A stretch of 64,000 bases of DNA from Rhabdaerophilum calidifontis (GTDB lineage Bacteria > Pseudomonadota > Alphaproteobacteria > Rhizobiales > Beijerinckiaceae): positions 868,001 to 932,000 of the forward strand of contig NZ_VTRS01000001.1 in assembly GCF_008641065.1 (NCBI RefSeq), read 5' to 3'. The translations under genes and the position numbers were made by a program. Shown here piece by piece: positions 28,434 to 37,779 of the stretch (position 1 is its first letter; each line of letters begins with the position of its first letter). Below the pieces are notes generated by a model. The model was given only the letters and a program-made list of their open reading frames with translations, was not told the origin of the DNA and ran no database searches.

Positions 28434-28868
28434 ATGTTCAAGAAGCTTCTGGTTCCGGTCGATCTCAGCGACATGAAGCTGTCGAAGGTCGCGCTCGACA
28501 AGGCGAGGGCGCTTGCCGAGAGCTGGGGCGCCGAATTGCGGCTCGTCAACGTGATGCCGATCGTGCCCTCGACCTATCTCGAATATGTTCCCGTCGGCTT
28601 CGAGGCCGGCGAGAAGGCGCGCGTCGAGGCGGAGATGCAGGCGATCGCTGACGGGCTCGGCCTGCCCGCCGGCCGGGCGACGATCGCCGTGCGCTCAGGC
28701 GGCGTCTATCACGAGGTTCTGGCCGAGGCCGAGGCGAGCAAGGCCGATCTCATCGTCTGCGGCTCGCATTGGCCGACGCTCGCCACCTATCTGATCGGCA
28801 GCCACGCGACGAATATCGTCCGGCACGCCAATTGCTCTGTGCTCGTCGTCCGGGGCGAGGGATCCTGA
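28434..28868 (+). CDS. Universal stress protein (UspA family)
   Basis: A 144-residue single Usp domain. The N-terminal KKLLVPVDLSDMKLSKVALDKA and C-terminal NCSVLVVRG are family blocks. The nucleotide loop reads GSHWPTLATYLIGS: the second glycine of the G-x2-G-x9-G(S/T) ATP motif is replaced by Trp and the loop is one residue short, so ATP binding is uncertain. AAAGGACG precedes the ATG. Confidence 0.9.
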   Translation: MFKKLLVPVDLSDMKLSKVALDKARALAESWGAELRLVNVMPIVPSTYLEYVPVGFEAGEKARVEAEMQAIADGLGLPAGRATIAVRSGGVYHEVLAEAEASKADLIVCGSHWPTLATYLIGSHATNIVRHANCSVLVVRGEGS

Positions 28869-28882
28869 GGCTTCGCCTCAGG
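28864..28882. terminator. Hairpin at the end of the uspA gene
   Basis: Stem CCTGAGGC, loop TTC, GCCTCAGG, containing the uspA stop codon and reaching the convergent neighbour's end. It could serve both genes; there is no T-run. Confidence 0.4.
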
Positions 28883-29492
28883 GCGCGGGCAGCACACCCT
28901 CGGGTGGAACCTCGGGGGTGAAGCTCCGGGGGCGGTTGCGGATCAGGAAATCCCGCAGCCAGAACCCGAGATAGGCGGCGAGGCCGATCGCGAACAGCAT
29001 CACCAGCGCCGAGCCCTTGCCCGCCGCGATCACGGCGGCGGCGATGAGCGCGAGCACCAGCCCGGCGCCGAAGACCAGCATCAGCCGGTGGCGGAGGCGC
29101 GTCACCCCCGCTTCCAGCCGGGTCGCCGGGTTCGCAGCCCGGGCGCGTGCGGCGAGCGCCAGAACGAAGGCGCGGAAATCGCGGTCGAGCCGTTCGGTCT
29201 CGATCAGCGATTTCCACGAGAGATTGTCGAACCGGACGCTGCGCCCGTCGGCGGCCCTGACCTCGCAGGTGAAGGCGAGGCGCGCGGTGTTGCGTGGCGT
29301 GAAGGCGAGGCGGATGCGCTCGATCCGGTCGAGCGCGAAGACCTGGCGCGAGCGGCCGCGCTCGGCGATGAGGCTCCCGGTATCGAGGGTGAGCTGCGTT
29401 TCCGCCGAATAGGGCTTGCCCCGATGGGCATAGGCGAGGGGCTCGGGGTCTGGCATCCGCGTCATCCAGGCTGCGATGGCGCTTCCTTGCAT
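28878..29492 (-). CDS. Conserved membrane protein of unknown function
   Basis: A 204-residue protein, not recognised. Residues 25-130 are soluble and beta-rich (TLDTGSLIAERGRSRQVFALDRIERIRL, then DGRSVRFDNLSWKSLIE), looking like a PH-like or bacterial PH domain. Two hydrophobic helices follow at about 143-166 and 169-190, then a short tail. It runs divergently from the SixA-like gene with 52 bases between them. An in-frame ATG at MPDPEP is an alternative start. Confidence 0.7.
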   Translation of the reverse strand: MQGSAIAAWMTRMPDPEPLAYAHRGKPYSAETQLTLDTGSLIAERGRSRQVFALDRIERIRLAFTPRNTARLAFTCEVRAADGRSVRFDNLSWKSLIETERLDRDFRAFVLALAARARAANPATRLEAGVTRLRHRLMLVFGAGLVLALIAAAVIAAGKGSALVMLFAIGLAAYLGFWLRDFLIRNRPRSFTPEVPPEGVLPAP

Positions 29493-29544
29493 GTTCGCGC
29501 GCCCCGCGTCAAAGAAGCGGCGAAGATCGCGCGAGGGGGATCGC

Positions 29545-30072
29545 ATGCGGCGGCTGTTTCTGCTCCGGCACGGCAAATCGGCATGGCCGGACAGCGTTCC
29601 CGATCATGCCCGGCCGCTCGCGCCGCGCGGCGAGGCCGCGGTGCCGCTGGTCGCGCGGCGGCTGGCCGCGATCGCCGGGCGGATCGATCATGTGCTGGTC
29701 TCGGATTCAAGGCGCACCCGCGAGACCTTCGCCCGGCTGGAGGGGAGTTTCCCCGGTCTTGCGATGCATCTGGAGCCGCGCATCTACGAGGCGCGGCCCT
29801 CGGTGCTGATCGACGTGATCCGCACCCTGCCGGATCGGGCCAAGCAGGTGCTGATGATCGGCCATAACCCCGGCATGCAATCGGTTGCACTCCATCTCGC
29901 GGAGCCGGGGCGATCCGATGCCGATGCCCTGGCGCGGCTTGAGCGCAAGTTCCCCACCGCGGGGCTGGCCGTTCTCGAATTCGAGGGCGACTGGGCCGCC
30001 GCCGACCGCGATGGCGCGCGCCTTTCGGCCTTCATCACCCCGGCGATGCTGGGCGGCACCGACGAGGATTGA
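29545..30072 (+). CDS. SixA-like histidine phosphatase
   Basis: A 175-residue phosphoglycerate-mutase-superfamily protein of the SixA branch. The catalytic motif is LLRHGKSAW with His9, the second histidine lies in GHNPGMQ near residue 108, and SRRTRETFARL provides the conserved arginine. E. coli SixA removes phosphate from phosphohistidine proteins. GAGGGGG precedes the ATG. It is followed by ycjX-ycjF, possibly in one operon. Confidence 0.88.
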   Translation: MRRLFLLRHGKSAWPDSVPDHARPLAPRGEAAVPLVARRLAAIAGRIDHVLVSDSRRTRETFARLEGSFPGLAMHLEPRIYEARPSVLIDVIRTLPDRAKQVLMIGHNPGMQSVALHLAEPGRSDADALARLERKFPTAGLAVLEFEGDWAAADRDGARLSAFITPAMLGGTDED

Positions 30073-30131
30073 TCGGGCGCGGATTGACCGGACCGCTTGC
30101 AAGTTCGGGCAGCGATCGCCATTCCTTGGCC

Positions 30132-31610
30132 ATGACCTCGCCCCCCACGGTGCCTCAAGGCACGCTCTGGCAGCAGATCCGCGCCGGCACGGCCAATCTC
30201 GGCGCCTATCTCGGCGCGATGGGGCAGCCGAACCTGCGGCTGGGGGTGACGGGCCTCTCGCGCGCGGGCAAGACCGTGTTCATCACCGGGCTCGTGCATG
30301 CGCTGGTCGCGGGCGGGCGGCTGCCTGCTTTCGCGCTGATGGCGGAGGGGCGGCTCGCGGGCGCGCGCATCGTCGAGCACCCCGACGATTCGCTGCCGCG
30401 CTTCGCTTACGAGGACCATCTCGCGATGCTGACGGCACCGGATCGCGCCTGGCCGGATTCAACCCGGCAGATCTCGGCACTGAGCCTCGAACTCGATTAC
30501 CAGAGCCGCCGGCGCTATCTCGGCGGCCTGATCGGGCCCGCTGGCTGGATCGGCGGGGGCCTCTCGCGGCTGGGGCTCGATATCGTCGATTATCCCGGCG
30601 AATGGCTGCTCGACCTGCCGCTGCTCGCGAAGAGCTATCGCGAATTCTCGGCCGAGACGCTGGTGCGCGCCGCAATCGGGCGCCGCGCCGCGCCCTTTGC
30701 CGGCTTCCTCGCGGCCCTGACGGAGATCGCGCCGGAGACGCCGCCCTCCGAGCCCGAGATCCGGCGCCTCGCGGAGGGCTTCGCCGCCGCCCTGCGCGCC
30801 TGCCGCGCCGAGGGGCGCGATCTCTCGGCGCTCGCGCCCGGTCGCTTCCTGATGCCGGGCGATCTCGAAGGCGCGCCGGCGCTGACCTTCGCGCCGCTCA
30901 GATTGCCGGAGGCGGGGAGCGCGCCGCCCGGATCGCTCTGGGCGTTGATGGAGCGACGCTACGAGGCCTACAAGGCACGTATCGTCCGGCCCTTTTTCAC
31001 CGATCATTTCAGCCGGATCGACCGCCAGATCGTGCTGGTCGACGTGCTCGGCGCGCTCAATGGCGGCGCCGAGGCGCTCGCTGATCTCGAATCGGCGCTG
31101 GCCGACATCCTCGCGGCCTTCCGCGTCGGCGCCAATTCGCTGCTTTCGTCGCTGTTCGCGCCGCGGATCGACCGCATCCTCTTCGCGGTGACGAAGGCCG
31201 ACCATCTCCACCACCGCAACCATGACCGGCTCGAAGCCATCCTGCGCCTCATCGTCCGCCGGGCGCAACACCGCGCGCGGGGCGCGGGCGTGGCGAGCGA
31301 AAGCCTCGCGCTCGCCGCGATCCGTGCGACCCGCGAGGTGACCGCGCGCGAGAACGGCGCGATGCTGCCCTGCGTCGCCGGCATCCCCATCGCCGGCGAA
31401 ACGCTCGACGGCTTGTTGTTCGACGGCCGGCGCGAGGCGGCGCTGTTCCCCGGCGATCTGCCGGAACGGGCGGAGACGGTGTTCGCCAACCCGCCACCCC
31501 TGCGCTTCCTGCGCTTCCGGCCACCCTTGCCGCCGGAAGGCGAACCCGGCCTGCCGCATATCCGCCTCGACCGTGCGCTGGAATTCCTGATCGGAGACCT
31601 CGTCGCATGA
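30132..31610 (+). CDS. ycjX: YcjX-family GTPase-like protein
   Basis: A 492-residue P-loop protein. The Walker A motif is GLSRAGKT (41-48) in the family block LGVTGLSRAGKTVFITGLVHAL; IDYPGEWLLDL style motif appears as IVDYPGEWLLDLPL, and a late block reads LPCVAGIPIAGETL. YcjX proteins are conserved companions of YcjF and of stress systems, with a dynamin-like or Ras-like GTPase fold. Its stop overlaps the ycjF start by 4 bases. Confidence 0.93.
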   Translation: MTSPPTVPQGTLWQQIRAGTANLGAYLGAMGQPNLRLGVTGLSRAGKTVFITGLVHALVAGGRLPAFALMAEGRLAGARIVEHPDDSLPRFAYEDHLAMLTAPDRAWPDSTRQISALSLELDYQSRRRYLGGLIGPAGWIGGGLSRLGLDIVDYPGEWLLDLPLLAKSYREFSAETLVRAAIGRRAAPFAGFLAALTEIAPETPPSEPEIRRLAEGFAAALRACRAEGRDLSALAPGRFLMPGDLEGAPALTFAPLRLPEAGSAPPGSLWALMERRYEAYKARIVRPFFTDHFSRIDRQIVLVDVLGALNGGAEALADLESALADILAAFRVGANSLLSSLFAPRIDRILFAVTKADHLHHRNHDRLEAILRLIVRRAQHRARGAGVASESLALAAIRATREVTARENGAMLPCVAGIPIAGETLDGLLFDGRREAALFPGDLPERAETVFANPPPLRFLRFRPPLPPEGEPGLPHIRLDRALEFLIGDLVA

Positions 31611-32653
31611 GTGATGCGCCCCATCCCCCGCGCGCCATGCCGCTGCCGCCATCCCCGGCCGCCGCGCCGCGCGGGCCGCGCGCCTTCATGCTGGGGGAGG
31701 GCGCGGAGCCGGGCCATGCGGCGATCGAGCATCAGCCGGATTTCACCGCCGCCCCGCCGCCGGCTCCGGCTCCGGCCGCGCGGCGCGGCTGGCTTGGCGG
31801 GTTCATCCTTTCGGCGCTGGCGGGGCTGCTGGTGCTGGCGGCGCTCGATTCGCTCTGGGCACTGGCGGTTTCGCTGGAGGCCAAGGCGCCCTGGCTCGGG
31901 CGCGCAGCGCTCGTGCTCGCCGGGCTCGCTGCGGCAGGGATCGCGGCCTTCCTCGCCGCGGAGGCGATCGCGCTGCTGCGCCTGCGCCGCGCCGAGGCGC
32001 TTCGCCGTCAGGCAGCAGAATTTGCCGGGGCGCCGGACCCGGCGAAGGCGGCGGCGCTGCTGCGCCGGCTCGACCGCTTCTATGCCGACGATCCCGGCAG
32101 CACTGCCGCCCGTGCCGAAATCCGCCGCGCGCTCGGCGAGATCCACGATCCCTTGACCCTGGTCGCGATTGCCGAGCGCGCCCTGTTCCGGGCCAAGGAC
32201 GCTGCGGCGCGGCAGGCGATCGCCGAGGCGGCGAGCCGCGTCTCGATCGTCACCGCGCTTTCCCCGCGCGCACTTGTCGATGTCGCTTTCGTGCTGTTCC
32301 AGAGCATCCGGCTGGTGCGGGCGCTGTCGGCGATCTATGGCGGCAGGGCGAGCGGCCTGGGGCTTCTCCGGCTTGCGGCGCGGGTGTTCGGGCATCTCGC
32401 CATCACCGGCGGGGTGGCGATGGCAGACCAACTCGTGAGCCAGTTCGTCGGCGCCGGCCTTGCGGCGCGGATCTCCGCCAAGCTCGGCGAAGGGGTGCTC
32501 AACGGCATTCTGACCGCACGGATCGGCCTCGCCGCGCTCGATCTGTGCCGGCCGCTCCCCTTCATGGCTTGCGAACCTGTAATTCTATCTGAAGTTGTAA
32601 AAAACACCATAAAACAAGAAAAAGTTGCGGAAAATCCTGCCGCGCAAACCTGA
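31607..32653 (+). CDS. ycjF: YcjF-family membrane protein (DUF697)
   Basis: A 348-residue protein with a Pro-rich N-terminus, two hydrophobic helices (about 62-85 and 95-120) and a C-terminal DUF697 region (GLLRLAARVFGHLAITGG, GLAALDLCRPLPF). It is the usual partner of YcjX. The last 27 residues are unlike the rest: the DNA (about 32575-32650) is AT-rich in a very GC-rich genome and encodes a Lys/Val-rich tail. This may overlap the upstream control region of the next gene or reflect a join. Confidence 0.88.
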   Translation: MSDAPHPPRAMPLPPSPAAAPRGPRAFMLGEGAEPGHAAIEHQPDFTAAPPPAPAPAARRGWLGGFILSALAGLLVLAALDSLWALAVSLEAKAPWLGRAALVLAGLAAAGIAAFLAAEAIALLRLRRAEALRRQAAEFAGAPDPAKAAALLRRLDRFYADDPGSTAARAEIRRALGEIHDPLTLVAIAERALFRAKDAAARQAIAEAASRVSIVTALSPRALVDVAFVLFQSIRLVRALSAIYGGRASGLGLLRLAARVFGHLAITGGVAMADQLVSQFVGAGLAARISAKLGEGVLNGILTARIGLAALDLCRPLPFMACEPVILSEVVKNTIKQEKVAENPAAQT

Positions 32654-32727
32654 AATCCGGCGAAAACTGCCAGCAACTCTGGCGTGTTGTCCGTTTTAAC
32701 TATCTGAAATATCTCGATCTCATCGCG

Positions 32728-32743
32728 TGGCACGGGCCTTGCC
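32728..32743 (+). promoter_or_regulatory. Sigma-54 promoter of flgE (first copy)
   Basis: TGGCACG-GGCC-TTGCC matches the sigma-54 consensus TGGCACG-N4-TTGC at every position, with the required GG/GC spacing, 90 bases before the hook gene ATG. Hook genes of Caulobacter and relatives are read by sigma-54 RNA polymerase with FlbD. Confidence 0.85.
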
Positions 32744-32832
32744 AACTTCGATTGGCAGGCAGGGGCCTAGTGAAGTCTCGCGTTCGGGCGCTTGCCACCC
32801 GTTTCTTCTGACAGCGATCGAGGTTCGCGTTC

Positions 32833-34176
32833 ATGGGTATCTTCGGTGCAATGACCACGGCGATCTCGGGCCTCAACGCCCAGAGCTTCGCCCTTGAGAA
32901 CATCTCCGGCAACATCGCGAACTCGCGGACGACGGGCTTCAAGCGCGTTGACACCTCGTTCGCGGATCTGATCCCGGACCTGCCGCCCCGCCGGGAGATT
33001 TCCGGCTCGGTCGGCGCCTTCTCCCGCAACACGGCCACCATTGCCGGTGACGTGCAGGGCAGCCAGATCGCCACCAACATGGCGGTTTCCGGCCAGGGCT
33101 TCTTCATCGTCAAGCAGCAGAGCGGCGGCGCCTCGGGGCAGCCGGTCTTCACCGGCCAGAACTACTATACCCGCCGCGGCGATTTCGATCTCGACCGCAA
33201 CGGCTACCTCACCAACGGCACCGGCTATTACCTGATGGGATATCCGGTCAACGCCTCGACCGGCGCGGTTTCGGGTGCGCTTCAGGTGCTGCGCGTTTCG
33301 TCGGACAACCTGCCGGCGCGCGCCACAACCAGCATCGATTACAACGCCAACCTGCCGAAATATCCGCTGACGGCGAATGCCGATCCCGCGGTGGCGGGCT
33401 CGGAACTCCTGACCGGCGCGCTCTATACGGGCGCGACCATTGCGGCGGTGGACGAGCAGGGCTTCCTCAACCGCACGATCGCGGGCCAGACGGTGACGGT
33501 CTATGACGCCGCCGGTTCGCCGATCACGCTTCAGATGCGCTGGGGCAAGACCACCAACGCGGCGCCGGAGACCTGGAGCCTCTATTATCTCTCGGATTCC
33601 AACGCCGTCGGCGCGGCGCCGAAATGGACCCGCGTGTCGAACACGGTCCAGTTCAACGCCTCCGGTCAGATGACCTCGCCGGCCTCCGGCGTGATCACCG
33701 GCACCTATACGGTCAACGGCGTCACCAGCGGCACGATCGATCTCAATTTTGGCACCAGCGGGCTGACCCAGTTCGCCGATCCGAACGGGCAGGAGACGCC
33801 GAATTTCATCGGCCAGAACGGCTACCCGACCGGCTCGCTGCAATCGGTCCGCGCGACCGATGGCGGCCTGATCACCGGCACGTACTCGAACGGCCAGACG
33901 GTGACGCTCGCCCAGGTGCCGCTCGCGCAGTTCCCGGCCGACAACCTGCTCAAGCGCAACGATGGCGGCGTTTTCGAGGAAACGCTCGAATCCGGCCAGG
34001 CGCTGATCACGGCCGGCGGATCCAACATCGTCGGGTCTTCGACGGAGGCCTCGAACGCCGACATCGCGGACGAGTTCTCCAAGATGATCGTCACCCAGCA
34101 GGCCTATTCCGCGAATACCCGCGTCGTCACCACCGCGCAGCAGATGCTGCAGGACGTGATCAACATCATCCGCTAA
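32833..34176 (+). CDS. flgE: Flagellar hook protein FlgE (copy 1)
   Basis: A 447-residue hook subunit, exported through the flagellar type III system. The N-terminal rod/hook signature SGLNAQSFALENISGNIANSRTTGFK (key motif NIANSRTTGFK) and the C-terminal block TQQAYSANTRVVTTAQQML form the axial D0 coiled coil. The middle is the variable D1/D2 surface domain. A near-copy follows 311 bases downstream. It is preceded by its own sigma-54 promoter. Confidence 0.95.
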   Translation: MGIFGAMTTAISGLNAQSFALENISGNIANSRTTGFKRVDTSFADLIPDLPPRREISGSVGAFSRNTATIAGDVQGSQIATNMAVSGQGFFIVKQQSGGASGQPVFTGQNYYTRRGDFDLDRNGYLTNGTGYYLMGYPVNASTGAVSGALQVLRVSSDNLPARATTSIDYNANLPKYPLTANADPAVAGSELLTGALYTGATIAAVDEQGFLNRTIAGQTVTVYDAAGSPITLQMRWGKTTNAAPETWSLYYLSDSNAVGAAPKWTRVSNTVQFNASGQMTSPASGVITGTYTVNGVTSGTIDLNFGTSGLTQFADPNGQETPNFIGQNGYPTGSLQSVRATDGGLITGTYSNGQTVTLAQVPLAQFPADNLLKRNDGGVFEETLESGQALITAGGSNIVGSSTEASNADIADEFSKMIVTQQAYSANTRVVTTAQQMLQDVINIIR

Positions 34177-34487
34177 CCTGAAGGGTGCCCGATCTCCGGG
34201 CTGATCCGATGGCCGAGTGTCTCGCAGCGTATCGCGACGAAGCTCCGGAGGGCCCCGCCCTCCGGCGCGGCGCCTCGGCGGCGATGCCCGGCAAGCTTTG
34301 CCGCCCGCCCGGCAAGGGACGCCGCTCCGGACGAGGGCGAAACAATCAACACAACCATAAGTTGATGATATTTAACAAACGCAACTCTGGCATGGTTCCT
34401 GCCGGGGGAAGCCTGCGGCCGGCCCGCGACGCGTGGTGCGTCACGGGCGCGGCCGGGTTTTTCCCGCTGCCAGACGAGGTTGCGTCC
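34177..34487. promoter_or_regulatory. Intergenic region between the two flgE genes
   Basis: A 311-base gap. A strong hairpin CCGGAGGGC-CCC-GCCCTCCGG at about 34250-34270 may end the first hook transcript. An AT-rich stretch follows (34345-34382) with TTAACAAAC at 34372-34380, then the sigma-54 promoter of the second copy. No gene was recognised. Confidence 0.6.
34388..34402 (+). promoter_or_regulatory. Sigma-54-like promoter of flgE (second copy)
   Basis: TGGCATG-GTTC-CTGC: both invariant dinucleotides (GG and GC) and their spacing are kept, with two changes from the consensus. It lies 86 bases before the ATG, as in the first copy. Confidence 0.65.
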
Positions 34488-35837
34488 ATGGGTATCTTCG
34501 GTGCGATGACCACCGCCGTCTCCGGGCTCAATGCCCAGAGCTACGCGCTCGAGAACATTTCCGGCAATATCGCCAACAGCCGCACGACCGGGTTCAAGCG
34601 GGTCGACACGACCTTCTCGACCCTGGTGCCCGACCTGCCCGAGCGCCGGGCGCTCGCGGGATCGGTCTCGAGCTTCAGCCGCGGCACCAACACGGTGCAG
34701 GGCGATTTCATCGCGAGCCAGATCCAGACGCATGTCGCGCTCTCGGGCGAGGGGTTCTTCGCGGTCAAGCAGCGCACGTCCTTCGTCGATGGCGCGCCGG
34801 TCTTCGCCGGTGCCAACGCCTATACCCGGCGCGGTGATTTCGAGCTTTCGAACAACGGCTATCTCGTCAACGGTGCCGGATACTATCTGATGGGCTATCC
34901 GATCGACCCGAATACCGGGTCGGCGAGCGGCTCGGCGCTCCAGATTCTGCGCATCGCCAGCGACAACCTGCCGGCCCGCACCACGCAGCAGATCGAATAT
35001 CGCGGCAACCTGCCGAGCTATCCGCTGACCGCGCAGGCGGATGCGCAGGTCGCTGGTTCGGAGCTGCTCTCCGGCGCCGCCTATACCGGTGCGACGATTG
35101 CCGCGAGTGACGAGGCCGTGTTCCTCGACCGCACGATCGCCGGGCAATCGCTGACGATCTACAACGCGATCGGTAACCCGATCGACATCCAGCTTCGCTG
35201 GGGCAAGACCTCCAACATCTCCGGCGCCGAGACCTGGAGCCTTTACTACCAGTCTGATTCCGCCGCCACCGGCGCGGCGCCGAAATGGACCCGGGTCTCC
35301 AATGCCGTGACCTTCGATTCCAGCGGTCGCATGACCGCGCCGGCCTCCGGCGCGCTGAGCCAGGTCTTCACGGTCAACGGCGCAACGAGCGGCACCATCA
35401 GCCTGAATTTCGGCCTGACGGGGCTCACCCAATTCGCCGATGCCAGCGGCACGATCAATGTCAACACTCTCAACCAGGACGGCTTCCCCTCCGGCACGCG
35501 CACCAGCGTGCAGATCGGCGAGGGGGGGCGGCTGATGGGCGTGTTCTCGAACGGCCGGACGGTCGCGCTGGCGCAGATCCCGATCACGCAATTCGCCGCC
35601 GATTCCCTGCTCAAGCGCCGCGATGGCGGCGTGTTCGAGGAAACGCTGGAATCCGGCCAGCCGATCTTCTCGGATGCCGGGCGCAATCTCGTCGGCGGCA
35701 CGCTCGAGAACTCGAATGCCGATGTCGCCGACGAATTCTCGAAGATGATCGTCACGCAGCAGGCCTACTCGGCCAACACGCGGATCATCACCACCGCGCA
35801 GCAGATGCTGCAGGACGTGATCAACATTATCCGGTGA
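34488..35837 (+). CDS. flgE: Flagellar hook protein FlgE (copy 2)
   Basis: A 449-residue paralogue of the upstream hook protein, same length and layout: MGIFGAMTTAVSGLNAQS at the start, TQQAYSANTRIITTAQQML at the end, with divergent surface domains. The frame is open 101 codons upstream, but MGIFGAM aligns exactly with copy 1 and is the real start. It carries its own sigma-54-like promoter, so two hook subunits may be made together or in alternative filaments. The flgK gene follows after 43 bases. Confidence 0.94.
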   Translation: MGIFGAMTTAVSGLNAQSYALENISGNIANSRTTGFKRVDTTFSTLVPDLPERRALAGSVSSFSRGTNTVQGDFIASQIQTHVALSGEGFFAVKQRTSFVDGAPVFAGANAYTRRGDFELSNNGYLVNGAGYYLMGYPIDPNTGSASGSALQILRIASDNLPARTTQQIEYRGNLPSYPLTAQADAQVAGSELLSGAAYTGATIAASDEAVFLDRTIAGQSLTIYNAIGNPIDIQLRWGKTSNISGAETWSLYYQSDSAATGAAPKWTRVSNAVTFDSSGRMTAPASGALSQVFTVNGATSGTISLNFGLTGLTQFADASGTINVNTLNQDGFPSGTRTSVQIGEGGRLMGVFSNGRTVALAQIPITQFAADSLLKRRDGGVFEETLESGQPIFSDAGRNLVGGTLENSNADVADEFSKMIVTQQAYSANTRIITTAQQMLQDVINIIR

Positions 35838-35880
35838 GGACGGCGAGACCGCGGGACCGGCGCGGCGGATGGAGGATGGA

Positions 35881-37776
35881 ATGGGACTTTTCGCTTCCCT
35901 GCACAACGCAGTCTCGGGGCTGACGGTGAATCAGTCGCAGATGGGCCTCGTCTCGCGCAACATCGCGAATGCGGGCACGGTCGGCTATTCACGGCGGGTG
36001 CTCAACGTCAAGGAAACGAGCGCGCTCGGCATCACCGCCGGCGCGGTCCGCGAGGTCAGCGTCGACCGCGTGCTCGACGAATTGCTGCAGAAGCAGCTGC
36101 GCACCGAGGCCGCCGGTGCGGCCTATACCTCGGTCAAGGCCGATTACCTCCAGCGGGTCGATTCGCTGTTCGGCCAGCCCGGCAGCGCCGCCGGGCTCAA
36201 CACGATCTACGGGAATTTCTCGACCGCCATCCAGCAGCTCGCGGCCGACCCGGCCTCGCCGACGACGCGCCAGAACGCGCTCGCCTCGGCGCAGAGCCTC
36301 GCCGCGACGCTGAACTCGCTCTCCGAGAACATCCAGCTCATGCGCGGCGAGATCGAGGCGAAGATCGCCGACGAGGTGCAATATGTGAATGGCCTGCTCG
36401 AAGGCATCGAGCTGACGACCAAGAAGCTCAACGAGATCCAGGATTCCGCGACCCGCCAGGGCCTGCTCGACCAGCGCGACAAGTATATCGACGAGCTTTC
36501 CGGCTATTTCGACCTGCGGACCTTCGATTCCGGCACCGGAAACTTCAACATCTATACGACGGCCGGCGGGCCGCTCTTCGTCGAGGGGCGGCGGCTGCGC
36601 CTCCAGTTCGATGAACGCTTCGCGGTCTCGGCCAACGCGCTCTATGACCCGAATCCCGCGCTGAGCGGGCTCGGCTCGCTGTCGATCGCCGATCCGATCG
36701 GCGGTGCGATCGCGCTTTCGAGCCAGGGGCTGGTCCGCTCCGGCTCGTTCGGCGCGCTGTTCGACCTGCGCGACAAGCTGCTCGTCGAGACTCAGGCACA
36801 TCTCGACGAATTCGCCGCCGCCCTGACCACCTCGCTCGGCGACCGGACGGTTGCCGGAACGGCCGCGACCGTCGGCCTCCAGCAGGGCTTCGATCTCGAT
36901 CTCAACGCGCTCCAGAGCGGCAATGTCGTGACGCTCGAATATACCGAGCAGCCGGCCGGCACTCGGCACAAGGTTTCGCTCATCGCCGTCAACAATCCGG
37001 CCGCGCTGCCCTTGCCGGCCGCTTCGACCGCCGATCCCAACGATATCGAATTCGGCATCGATTTCTCCGGCGGCATGGGGCCGGCGATCGCGGCGATCGG
37101 CGCTGCGCTCGCCACCGTGCCGGGCGGCGCGGCCTTCACGGTCAACAATCTCGGCGCCGGCGTGGTGCAGATCCTCGATGACGGCGGCGCCAATACGCTC
37201 GACGTCAACGCGCTCTCGGCGCGTGCGACCGTGACGGCGCTGACCGATCAGGGGCTGGCGCTGCCGTTCTTCGTCGACGGCAATTCCGGTTCGCAGATCT
37301 ATACCGGGAGCCTGGATCTCGGGTCGCAGAAGCGCGGCTTCTCGAACGGCATCAAGGTCAACCCGGCGCTGCTCGCCGATCCGAGCCGGCTCGTCGTCTA
37401 CCAGACGGTGCCGACCACGACCGCGATCGGCGATCCGGCGCGCCCGAGCTTCCTGCGCGACCAGATCCAGTCCTGGGAGACGGATTTTACCCCGGCGATC
37501 TCGCTCACGGGGTCGACCTCCATCTATCGCGGCACGTCCGGTCAGTTCCTCGACCGCGTAATCGCGACGCAATCGCAGGCGGCGAGCAACGCCCAGGCGC
37601 TGGCCGAGGGACAGGAAGTCGTCATCTCGACCTTGCGCGAGCGCTTCGCCGAGATTTCCGGGGTCAATACCGATCAGGAAATGTCCGATCTGATCGCGAT
37701 CCAGAACATCTATTCCGCCAATGCGCGCATCGTCTCCGCCGTGCGCGACATGTTCGATGCCCTTCTGAGGATCTGA
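35881..37776 (+). CDS. flgK: Flagellar hook-associated protein 1, FlgK
   Basis: A 631-residue junction protein between hook and filament. The N-terminal block SGLTVNQSQMGLVSRNIANAGTVGYSRR and C-terminal GVNTDQEMSDLIAIQNIYSANARIVSAV (key parts SRNIAN and IYSANARIV) are FlgK/FlgE-like axial regions. GGAGG sits 6 bases before the chosen ATG (MGLFASLHNAV); an ATG four codons earlier is possible. It lies between flgE and flgL. Confidence 0.93.
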   Translation: MGLFASLHNAVSGLTVNQSQMGLVSRNIANAGTVGYSRRVLNVKETSALGITAGAVREVSVDRVLDELLQKQLRTEAAGAAYTSVKADYLQRVDSLFGQPGSAAGLNTIYGNFSTAIQQLAADPASPTTRQNALASAQSLAATLNSLSENIQLMRGEIEAKIADEVQYVNGLLEGIELTTKKLNEIQDSATRQGLLDQRDKYIDELSGYFDLRTFDSGTGNFNIYTTAGGPLFVEGRRLRLQFDERFAVSANALYDPNPALSGLGSLSIADPIGGAIALSSQGLVRSGSFGALFDLRDKLLVETQAHLDEFAAALTTSLGDRTVAGTAATVGLQQGFDLDLNALQSGNVVTLEYTEQPAGTRHKVSLIAVNNPAALPLPAASTADPNDIEFGIDFSGGMGPAIAAIGAALATVPGGAAFTVNNLGAGVVQILDDGGANTLDVNALSARATVTALTDQGLALPFFVDGNSGSQIYTGSLDLGSQKRGFSNGIKVNPALLADPSRLVVYQTVPTTTAIGDPARPSFLRDQIQSWETDFTPAISLTGSTSIYRGTSGQFLDRVIATQSQAASNAQALAEGQEVVISTLRERFAEISGVNTDQEMSDLIAIQNIYSANARIVSAVRDMFDALLRI

Positions 37777-37779
37777 GCC

